The translations under genes and the position numbers were made by a program. From the NCBI GenBank assembly GCA_966211425.1, contig CBIHNH010000032.1:1-6482 (forward strand): a stretch of 6,482 nt of DNA, written 5' to 3'. Origin of the DNA: CBIHNH01 sp966211425 (GTDB taxonomy: Bacteria; Patescibacteriota; Saccharimonadia; Saccharimonadales; Saccharimonadaceae). Shown piece after piece: positions 1 through 5,665 of the stretch (position 1 is the first letter of the stretch; every line of letters starts with the position of its first letter). The notes below the pieces were generated by a model, which saw nothing but the letters and a program-made list of their open reading frames with translations, was not told the DNA's origin and searched no databases.

Positions 1-492
1 CGCATCCACACCAGTACTGTCACTGTTGCCGTTCTGCCAGAAGCCGAAGAAACCGACATCGAGATCAACGCGGGCGACCTCAAGGTAGACGTTTACCGCG
101 CCGGCGGCCACGGTGGTCAGTCCGTCAACACGACCGACTCTGCAGTTCGTATCACTCACCTTCCGACTGGCCTGGTTGTCACCAACCAAGACGAAAAATC
201 CCAGATCAAGAACAAAGACAAAGCCATGAGCGTCCTCCGCGCCCGGCTTATGCAGATAAAGATTGACGAGGAAAATGCTCGTCTCACCGCTGAGCGCCGC
301 AGCCTCATCGGCTCAGGTGACCGCAGTGAAAAGATACGCACCTACAACTTTCCGCAGGATCGCATCACCGACCACCGCATCGGCTACAGTCGCAGCGGCA
401 TCCCGCAGGCACTCGGCGGCGACATCGACGATTTGATAGAAAAGCTCCAGGCCTACGAGCGTGAACTCAAAGCTGCCGGTGCAAACAATTAA
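1..492 (+). CDS. prfA: Peptide chain release factor 1 (RF1), C-terminal part
   Basis: RF1 recognises UAA and UAG stop codons in the ribosomal A site and triggers hydrolysis of peptidyl-tRNA. The window opens inside the gene, in frame 1, and shows its last 163 residues followed by TAA. The catalytic GGQ lies at bases 112-120 (visible residues 38-40), in a stretch that fits the class-I release factor signature (R-A-x-G-x-GGQ-S-V-N-xxx-S-A-V). The later GSGDRS and RTYNFPQ-R-TDHRI blocks are typical of RF1 rather than RF2. The codon-recognition (PxT) domain lies upstream, outside the window. The 3' end overlaps the start of prmC, whose product methylates the Gln of this GGQ, so co-translation makes sense. 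The residue before the second Gly of the signature is Gly, where Ser is common (GGHGGQ against SGxGGQ); that position is variable. The family assignment is secure and the gene is partial only because of the window edge. Confidence 0.97.
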   Translation, partial: RIHTSTVTVAVLPEAEETDIEINAGDLKVDVYRAGGHGGQSVNTTDSAVRITHLPTGLVVTNQDEKSQIKNKDKAMSVLRARLMQIKIDEENARLTAERRSLIGSGDRSEKIRTYNFPQDRITDHRIGYSRSGIPQALGGDIDDLIEKLQAYERELKAAGANN

Positions 493-1336
493 CCAGTGGC
501 TTCAGGCCGCAACCGAACAGTTCGAGCGTACTGACATCCCTTCTGCTCAGCTCGATGCCGCGCTGCTACTTTGTCACATGCTCGGTGTTGATCGCACGTG
601 GCTGATAGCTCACGCAGAGGAATCGCTCGCGAGAGCCGCCCTCACGAACCCTGGTGGTGTACGCCCGGGCGGTATCAGTGTCTACGGCGAAAAGATTGTG
701 TTACGAAGGCTCAAGCGTGAGCCGATGGCCTATATTCTCGGAAAAAAGGAGTTCTATGGTCGAGAGTTTACTGTCACAAAGGACGTTCTCATACCCCGCC
801 CCGAAACCGAAGCGCTTATCGAACTCGCTAAAAAGTACCAGTTCTCAGGAAATATCGTTGATGTTGGCTCCGGTAGCGGAGCAATAGGCCTTACGCTCGC
901 GAAAGAATTACCTGCGGTCACCATTACCCTGTCTGATTTCTCACCAGCCGCGCTCGAAGTGGCGGAAAAAAACGCTAAACAACTCAGGATAAAACCAGTC
1001 ACATTCACCGAAAGCGATCTTCTGGGGTACTGGAGGGAACACAAAACACCAGAACAGTTCGATGTCATCGTGGCGAACCTGCCCTATGTTGACAAGAGCT
1101 GGGAACGCTCACCTGAGACTGCCTATGAGCCTCGGTTAGCCCTATTTGCCGACGATGGTGGGCTCGCGCTCATCAACGAGCTGATCGAACAAACCCCTGC
1201 CATCCTAAAACCTGGTGGTTACGTCTTGCTCGAAGCAGACCCCGAACAGCACGCAGCGATCGTGGAAAAAGCCAGCCAAAACGACCTCACACATCTAGTG
1301 TCCCAAGACTACGGGATACTGCTCCAACGATCATAA
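479..1336 (+). CDS. prmC: Peptide chain release factor N5-glutamine methyltransferase PrmC (HemK)
   Basis: PrmC transfers a methyl group from S-adenosylmethionine to the glutamine of the release-factor GGQ motif in the cytoplasm, raising termination efficiency. I chose GTG 479 because the residues after it (QTINQWLQ...) align with the usual PrmC N-terminus; this gives 285 aa and a 14-base overlap with prfA. An in-frame GTG at 461 would give 291 aa and is also possible. Neither has a good Shine-Dalgarno, so coupling to prfA is likely. Numbered from GTG 461: a helical substrate-binding N-domain at about 1-100, the conserved PMAYILGKKEFYG linker, RPETE at 113-117, the SAM-binding loop DVGSGSGAIG from 134, and the catalytic-type motif at 206-209. 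That motif reads NLPY where almost all PrmC have NPPY. A Gly/Pro-rich stretch around bases 645-675 makes the N-domain longer than in E. coli. Neighbour and fold make PrmC the best call. Confidence 0.93.
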   Translation: MQTINQWLQAATEQFERTDIPSAQLDAALLLCHMLGVDRTWLIAHAEESLARAALTNPGGVRPGGISVYGEKIVLRRLKREPMAYILGKKEFYGREFTVTKDVLIPRPETEALIELAKKYQFSGNIVDVGSGSGAIGLTLAKELPAVTITLSDFSPAALEVAEKNAKQLRIKPVTFTESDLLGYWREHKTPEQFDVIVANLPYVDKSWERSPETAYEPRLALFADDGGLALINELIEQTPAILKPGGYVLLEADPEQHAAIVEKASQNDLTHLVSQDYGILLQRS

Positions 1337-1341
1337 GGGGC

Positions 1342-2496
1342 TTACCGTGGGTATTCAGCGAGTGTTGTCTCGACGGTCTTTTCCTTGCCGTCCCGTAGGT
1401 ACGTGATCGAAACCCTATCCTCTGGAACATGAACCGATATCGCACTGAGAAGCGGATGTGTTTCGTCGATCTTGACGTTTGCGACGCGAACTATGATATC
1501 TCCCGCTTTGAGACCGGCTTTTGCGGCAGGGCTTCCCGGTACGACCGCATCGCCCTGATCGCTAACGATATATGCGCCCCGCTTGACCGGGAGGTTATAT
1601 TCTTTCGCCACCTCGGCAGTGATACCGATATGCGTCACGCCCAAGAATGCGCGTGCCAGCTCACCCGTCTTTGTCACGCTCTCGATTAGCCCTTTGGCAT
1701 CGTTTATCGGTATCGCAAAACCGATACCCTGGGCTTCCTGATCTATCGCCGTGTTGATGCCGACTACTTCACCGTCAAGGTTAACCAGCGGACCTCCTGA
1801 GTTCCCAGGGTTAATCGCTGCGTCGGTCTGCAAGAGATTTGTCAGTCGTTCGGCATCACCCCCTGCTTCACTACCAGCGATAAGCGGGCGACCAAGGCCA
1901 GAGATAATGCCAAGCGTTACGCTGGTTTGATACTGGCCGAGCGCGTTACCTATGGCAATAACCTTCTCACCCACTTCCATCTCGGCAGAATCACCGATCT
2001 TGGCAGCTTTCAACCCACTCGCTCCATTGATCTTGAGAAAAGCGATGTCATTCACCGGATCGGTACCGACAACGTCAACACCTTCATACGAGGTGCCATC
2101 GGCCAACACTACATCAACCTTGTCAGTACCGTTAACAACATGTTTATTGGTCAGGATGTACCCATCCTCAGAGATGATAATGCCAGTACCAGCACCTTGC
2201 TGGGTATATGAACGAAAGCCGAGTGAAGCTCGTGATTCAGTTAGGATGGAAACGACGCTTGGGCTAACACGTTCAGCGACATCCGCCACGACAGCTTCTT
2301 CGTTCGAGACTACACTACGTTTTTCGGTAATCGTCGAGCCGGAGTCAACCACACCAGATGCTAGCGCTGCCCACGCCCCGAGAAAGCTGAGCGTAAAACA
2401 CATTAGCGCCAGCCCAGCTACCCGCACAAAACGCGGCTGATGAACCTCCTGGGAGGTTACCTTCTTAACATCCGTTGTCTTAGCATCTATTGCCAT
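1342..2496 (-). CDS. Membrane-anchored HtrA/DegP-type trypsin-like serine protease with one PDZ domain
   Basis: This is a family S1C protease that degrades or senses misfolded proteins outside the cytoplasmic membrane. The 384-aa protein has a short cytoplasmic N-terminus, one hydrophobic anchor at about 24-48, then a trypsin-like domain at about 70-275. The catalytic triad is intact: His119 in TNKHVV, Asp150 in DPVNDIAFLKI, Ser233 in GNSGGPL. A single PDZ domain follows at about 282-380, starting near AFLGV and including the PGSPAAKAGLKAGD segment, giving the TM-protease-PDZ layout of DegS and Gram-positive HtrA. A Cys in the anchor (Cys33) does not sit in a lipobox. The ATG at 2494-2496 has a strong Shine-Dalgarno 7 bases upstream. 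It is the third and last gene of the LCP operon, 26 bases after the membrane protein, and converges on prmC with 5 bases between stops. I leave the symbol blank because htrA, degP and degS cannot be separated from sequence alone. Confidence 0.96.
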   Translation of the reverse strand: MAIDAKTTDVKKVTSQEVHQPRFVRVAGLALMCFTLSFLGAWAALASGVVDSGSTITEKRSVVSNEEAVVADVAERVSPSVVSILTESRASLGFRSYTQQGAGTGIIISEDGYILTNKHVVNGTDKVDVVLADGTSYEGVDVVGTDPVNDIAFLKINGASGLKAAKIGDSAEMEVGEKVIAIGNALGQYQTSVTLGIISGLGRPLIAGSEAGGDAERLTNLLQTDAAINPGNSGGPLVNLDGEVVGINTAIDQEAQGIGFAIPINDAKGLIESVTKTGELARAFLGVTHIGITAEVAKEYNLPVKRGAYIVSDQGDAVVPGSPAAKAGLKAGDIIVRVANVKIDETHPLLSAISVHVPEDRVSITYLRDGKEKTVETTLAEYPR

Positions 2497-2503
2497 AGTG
2501 TAT

Positions 2504-2511
2504 CCACCTTT
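2504..2511 (-). promoter_or_regulatory. Strong Shine-Dalgarno of the HtrA gene
   Basis: On the minus strand the bases read AAAGGTGG, one mismatch from the anti-Shine-Dalgarno consensus AAAGGAGG, with 7 bases to the ATG at 2494-2496. This fixes the start of the HtrA protease. It is the clearest ribosome binding site in the window and suggests that HtrA is translated independently rather than by coupling to the gene before it. Confidence 0.75.
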
Positions 2512-2522
2512 CCGTATGTTTT

Positions 2523-3359
2523 TTAGAGCGCAGTAATATCGAGTGATCCATTGAAAAGAACGAGTAAAATAGCGATAACCGCACCGGCAAATATCGTTGC
2601 GCTTCGTGCATCTTTGATCGCCTTCTTGTTGTCGGCCTCATGAAAAGCCTCATACCATCTGACGGCAACGTAACCGAGCAGGGTCAAAACTATTGCAATC
2701 TGAGGAATCATCAGCTGCTGGTCTGCGCCGCCGCCAGAACTGCGATATATCGAGTAGGCGATCGTCCAGTGATGAGCCAACCAGGCCAGCTGTGCAACCA
2801 CGAGTCCCCAGATGAGACTGAGTAGCGTTCGTTCTTCTTCACCGCGAAACGATGACAGTGCATGACGCGCACATACATACCCGATCAGCCAGGCAAGTAC
2901 GACCGTCAAAAAGGTGCTATCGGTGATGAGTGGCTTGAACTCAAACGTGTGCGCAAGGCTAAAGAGCGCAACCAACGAGATAAACTGAGCGACTCCGGCC
3001 TGTACCAACACCCACCGCTGTACTGCGTGAGGCTTCAGTATCAACAGCCAGCCAACGTAGAGAGCTGCAAGCATCGCTGCCATCCATGGAGTCGTTGCGG
3101 CCGTCAGCAGCATCAGTGTTACCACGCTAATGCCGACGAGGAAGTCAACAAGGTTGGCTTGCAAGTTCGCAAACCAGAAACGTGGCCGGACGGCTATGAC
3201 CCGCCATTTGCTGAGCAGCACGAGAACATACGCCAGATACGGCAAATCAACCGATGGCGTTACGAGGGCGAACAACGCAGCGGCGTAAATGACGTTCAGG
3301 AGGATATAGATGACATCACTCCAACGAGAACGTCGCGCTGCTAGTTTAATAAGCTCCAT
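2523..3359 (-). CDS. Multi-pass integral membrane protein of unknown function
   Basis: I do not recognise a named family. The 278-aa protein (from ATG 3357-3359) is very hydrophobic, with about 8-9 predicted membrane segments near residues 15-34, 39-50, 68-86, 91-107, 115-136, 147-164, 178-196, 215-233 and 253-270. Short basic loops include SKWRVIAVRPRFWFANLQ (about 50-67) after the second segment and an acidic FRGEEER loop at about 171-177. The RW/RPRFWFANLQANLVDF block looks like a conserved family signature rather than random membrane sequence. No transporter ATPase, nucleotide-binding or protease motif is visible. The ATG overlaps the last 14 bases of the LCP gene (an in-frame TTG six bases earlier would give 280 aa); there is no clear Shine-Dalgarno, so translational coupling to LCP is likely. 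Position between LCP and HtrA suggests a role in envelope polymer assembly or membrane-protein handling, which is inference only. Confidence 0.85.
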   Translation of the reverse strand: MELIKLAARRSRWSDVIYILLNVIYAAALFALVTPSVDLPYLAYVLVLLSKWRVIAVRPRFWFANLQANLVDFLVGISVVTLMLLTAATTPWMAAMLAALYVGWLLILKPHAVQRWVLVQAGVAQFISLVALFSLAHTFEFKPLITDSTFLTVVLAWLIGYVCARHALSSFRGEEERTLLSLIWGLVVAQLAWLAHHWTIAYSIYRSSGGGADQQLMIPQIAIVLTLLGYVAVRWYEAFHEADNKKAIKDARSATIFAGAVIAILLVLFNGSLDITAL

Positions 3360-4953
3360 TTCCAATGATTATAACAAAGTCAGCCTCAGACTGCACGCCG
3401 CTTGGCAACACAGTACCCGAAGGGTTGCTGCCGAGGATCGACTTGAGCTTGCCGAGAGCACCGGGCTTCTTGCCGCCGCTCAGGTCGTACCATATGTATT
3501 CGCCGTAAGCCCCACTTGTTTCAGTGTCACCCGTAGAGACGTCGCTAAATCCAGCCGCCTCGAGCTCGGCTGCCTTACGACCCGCCAGTCCACCGTAGTC
3601 TGAACCATTGAGAACCTCGATCGCAGGCTCCTCGCTTCCTGTAGTGCTCACAGTAAGTTTTTTGTTGATAAAGTCCTGTATTTCAGAGAAATCATAGATA
3701 CCGGCTACCGGACGAACGACACTCTGACCACTGACATTGCCTGTCGTCAGTACTGCCTTGCCCGGCTCAACAAGGCTAACGCGCTTGATGCTGGCCGTCG
3801 GTATATCGCCTGCTAGGTTGATCAATGTCTTTACTTCCCCGGCTGAGAAATTAGTTCTAACGTTCTCGCCAAGCGCATCGAGGATGCCGCTGATGGCCAC
3901 AGGGTTCGCTAACGTACCAGCACTGGCCGCCTTGTCTTTGAGCGCAAGGATGATCTTTTGCTGGTACTGCTCGCGGTCAAAGTTACCCCCTCCGAGACCG
4001 TACCCGCCAGCTGCATTTCGAGCACGGGCAAGCGCGAGCGCCTGGTCGCCATTCAGGTGCGCCGGACCATTTGGCCACTTAACGTGATAGCACCGGTAGT
4101 TACACTGCCAGTCAAAGTTTCGATCCATGATGCCACGCGGGTCATCGCTATCTATCTCAACCGTCACACCACCGACAGCATTAACCGTATCGCGAACCAC
4201 CGTGTAGTTGACGTGAGCATAGTACTGGATATCGAGGTCAAAACTCTCCCCGACCGTGTCCATCAGCTTCTGGGCACCGTCCGGTTCACCGCCGTTCTCT
4301 GCACCACATTCGTATACAACATTGATCTTACCCTCATAGCCGCTCATGCATGCTTCGCCGTATTTAACCCAGAGGTCTCGCGGCACGCTAATCATGACGG
4401 CGTTTTTAGCCTTCTGGTCGACACTGATAACCATGATCGAGTCAGTCAAGTTCGCGCCATCATGTCCAGGATCGTCTTCCGAGGTACCAAAGACTAGGAT
4501 GTTGGAGCGTCCATTTTCGTCGGTCTTGAGCGTTTGACCGCTACCGAGCAGGTCAAAGATACTACCGCTAAAGAGTTTGCTCGAGGTCATCAGAACCTTG
4601 ATGCCGAAATACCCGCCGATGAGTAGTAGCAAGACCATGAAAACCGTTGCTATCCGACGACGGCTAAGACGGAAGAGCTTGCGGCGTCGGGGGACCTTCG
4701 TCGTTGGTTCGTCATCCAGCGAACGCAGTGATTCGCTGATCTCATCCTTGACCAGTCGCGGAGCTGGTGTCGTCGGCTCCGGAAGCACCGCCTCCCCGCT
4801 AACGCTTAGCTGTTGGGAGCCGTTTCGACGGTTCAAAAACTGCCGTGGAATCTCAGGTTTTTTACTGAGGTCACTGGACTCGCCAATCGGCCTCGCATTG
4901 CTGCGGGGCACAAAACCGTCTATCGTTGCTCGTCTTTGTCTGTTGTTTTGCAT
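3346..4953 (-). CDS. LytR-CpsA-Psr (LCP) family glycopolymer transferase with LytR_C domain
   Basis: LCP enzymes transfer undecaprenyl-phosphate-linked glycopolymers onto peptidoglycan (or, in some actinobacteria, onto proteins) at the outer face of the membrane. The 535-aa protein has a long, charged, probably disordered cytoplasmic N-terminus (about 1-98, ending in the basic RRRKLFRLSRRR), one TM at about 101-121, and an LCP core at about 148-345. Core landmarks are NILVFGTSED (151-160), LTDSIM with Asp171, SVPRD with Arg192, and the ALARARN...FDREQYQQ block with Arg310, Arg312, Asp326 and Arg327, which match the phosphate- and metal-binding residues of the family. A LytR_C domain follows at about 443-532 (starting AIEVLNGS). 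Four cysteines (202, 216, 284, 288) lie in the extracytoplasmic core. It is the first gene of the three-gene minus-strand operon and its stop overlaps the next start. The polymer substrate cannot be told from sequence. Confidence 0.96.
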   Translation of the reverse strand: MQNNRQRRATIDGFVPRSNARPIGESSDLSKKPEIPRQFLNRRNGSQQLSVSGEAVLPEPTTPAPRLVKDEISESLRSLDDEPTTKVPRRRKLFRLSRRRIATVFMVLLLLIGGYFGIKVLMTSSKLFSGSIFDLLGSGQTLKTDENGRSNILVFGTSEDDPGHDGANLTDSIMVISVDQKAKNAVMISVPRDLWVKYGEACMSGYEGKINVVYECGAENGGEPDGAQKLMDTVGESFDLDIQYYAHVNYTVVRDTVNAVGGVTVEIDSDDPRGIMDRNFDWQCNYRCYHVKWPNGPAHLNGDQALALARARNAAGGYGLGGGNFDREQYQQKIILALKDKAASAGTLANPVAISGILDALGENVRTNFSAGEVKTLINLAGDIPTASIKRVSLVEPGKAVLTTGNVSGQSVVRPVAGIYDFSEIQDFINKKLTVSTTGSEEPAIEVLNGSDYGGLAGRKAAELEAAGFSDVSTGDTETSGAYGEYIWYDLSGGKKPGALGKLKSILGSNPSGTVLPSGVQSEADFVIIIGNGAY

Positions 4954-5053
4954 AAAAAAGTTACCTATCCACTATAGCCGATTTTTACTATGAGCGTAAG
5001 CGTATTTTGCCCTGTTTTTCACCCTCCAGAGAGTGTATGCTAGATGGGTATCT
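4954..5053. promoter_or_regulatory. Divergent intergenic region between the LCP operon and lepB
   Basis: This 100-base stretch is the only real intergenic spacer in the window and must carry, or lie close to, the promoters for both directions. For the minus strand, TATAGT at 4971-4976 matches the -10 consensus in 5 of 6 bases, with only a poor -35 (CTTACG at 4995-5000, 18-base spacing). For the plus strand, TATGCT at 5036-5041 is a 4 of 6 match; TTGCCC at 5007-5012 resembles a -35 but is 23 bases away, too far for a standard sigma-70 site. No clear operator palindrome is visible. Confidence 0.4.
4963..4970 (-). promoter_or_regulatory. Probable Shine-Dalgarno of the LCP gene
   Basis: The minus strand reads GGATAGGT, 9 bases before the ATG at 4951-4953, with an A/T-rich spacer. 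It is a moderate match and supports this ATG as the start of the LCP protein. It directly adjoins the proposed -10 box, so if that promoter is real the transcript would begin inside this site and retain only its AGGT end. Confidence 0.4.
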
Positions 5054-5647
5054 ATGAGAACCTTTTTCGATAACCATCCCGGCCTCAAAGATATCTTAGG
5101 TATCTTTGCATTTGTTATCGCCGTTGTCGTTGGGGCGGCTCTTATCAACTTATTTTTATTCCGTAGCTTCAGTGTTTCGGGGCCGAGCATGGAGCCCACG
5201 CTCTATACCGGCGACCGTTTGATTGTTAACCGCCTACCCGTTACCTGGGCGCATATCCAGGGTGATCCGTATGTTCCCGAACGTGGCCAGGTGATTGTTT
5301 TTAAAAATCCTCACTGGGCGCCAGGTGGTCTCGACGAATATATCGTAAAGCGCGTCATCGGCTTTCCGGGTGAACGCGTCACCGTGGCTAATGGTATTAT
5401 ACGCGTTTACAACCAGGATCATCCAGAGGGTCTCGATGTCGACAAGCTCTATCCAGGCGCAACGAGTCCGACCTTTGGCAACGTTGATACGATCGTTCCA
5501 GAGGCTGAACTATTCGTTGCCGGCGACCACCGACAGGAAGGTTTTTCGCTCGATTCTCGTGACGGTCTCGGTACTATTCCCTACGAGGAACTGATCGGCC
5601 CGGTTTCGGTGCGAATCTTCCCGTTCAGTGAATTCCGACTCTTCTAA
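5054..5647 (+). CDS. lepB: Signal peptidase I (family S26)
   Basis: Signal peptidase I is the membrane protease that removes signal peptides from exported pre-proteins on the outer side of the membrane. From ATG 5054 it is 197 aa, the small Gram-positive-like size, with one N-terminal TM at about 14-36. The catalytic dyad is present: Ser45 in the SGPSMEPTL box and Lys99 in EYIVKRVIGFPGE. Box E reads GDHR-QEGFSLDSRDGLG at 157-173, with His where most members have Asn (GDNR) and the DSR-x-G part intact. An in-frame GTG at 5033 would add 7 residues; ATG 5054 is preferred because the N-terminus then resembles the family and a weak SD-like AGATGGG lies just upstream (5042-5048). It is transcribed divergently from the LCP operon and converges on parB with 3 bases between stops. 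Its likely clients include exported proteins, but nothing in the sequence ties it to a particular substrate. Confidence 0.96.
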   Translation: MRTFFDNHPGLKDILGIFAFVIAVVVGAALINLFLFRSFSVSGPSMEPTLYTGDRLIVNRLPVTWAHIQGDPYVPERGQVIVFKNPHWAPGGLDEYIVKRVIGFPGERVTVANGIIRVYNQDHPEGLDVDKLYPGATSPTFGNVDTIVPEAELFVAGDHRQEGFSLDSRDGLGTIPYEELIGPVSVRIFPFSEFRLF

Positions 5648-5665
5648 AACTTAGAGGAAGTTTTT
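5640..5665 (+). terminator. Putative rho-independent terminator of lepB overlapping both stop codons
   Basis: Bases 5640-5647 pair with 5651-5658 in an 8-bp stem (one G-U pair) closing a 3-base AAC loop. Two bases then precede five T (5661-5665) on the plus strand. The stem is A/T-rich and so weak for a classic terminator, but the T-tract lies on the side expected for lepB transcripts. There is no T-tract on the other side for parB. The TAA of lepB and the complement of the parB stop form the top of the stem. Confidence 0.45.

Noticed and set aside
100..120. Gly-Gly-His before GGQ in RF1 as a possible loss of the usual SGxGGQ context
   Set aside because: The replaced position is variable in the release factor signature, and the GGQ itself and flanking VNTTDSAV are intact.
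1334..1344. TAAG-GGG-CTTA inverted repeat between the convergent prmC and HtrA stops
   Set aside because: Only 4 bp of stem and no T-tract on either side. Convergent TAA stops form such a repeat automatically, so this is not a credible terminator.
1372..1392. GACGG...CCGTC inverted repeat downstream of prmC
   Set aside because: A 5-bp stem with an 11-base loop inside the HtrA coding region, with no following T-tract; likely chance.
2395..2400. Cys33 of HtrA as a lipoprotein cysteine
   Set aside because: The preceding residues (A-L-M) do not form a lipobox and the Cys lies within the membrane anchor.
1952..2440. 162-aa plus-strand reading frame opposite the HtrA gene
   Set aside because: It is antisense to a protein with an intact catalytic triad, has no recognisable domain, and is low-complexity in Ser/Thr/Pro as expected for a shadow frame.
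2862..3344. 160-aa plus-strand reading frame opposite the membrane protein
   Set aside because: Its composition (many Arg, Gln, His) is what the complement of a hydrophobic membrane gene produces; no domain is visible.
3958..4497. 179-aa plus-strand reading frame opposite the LCP gene
   Set aside because: It is antisense to the conserved LCP core and shows no family resemblance or good ribosome binding site.
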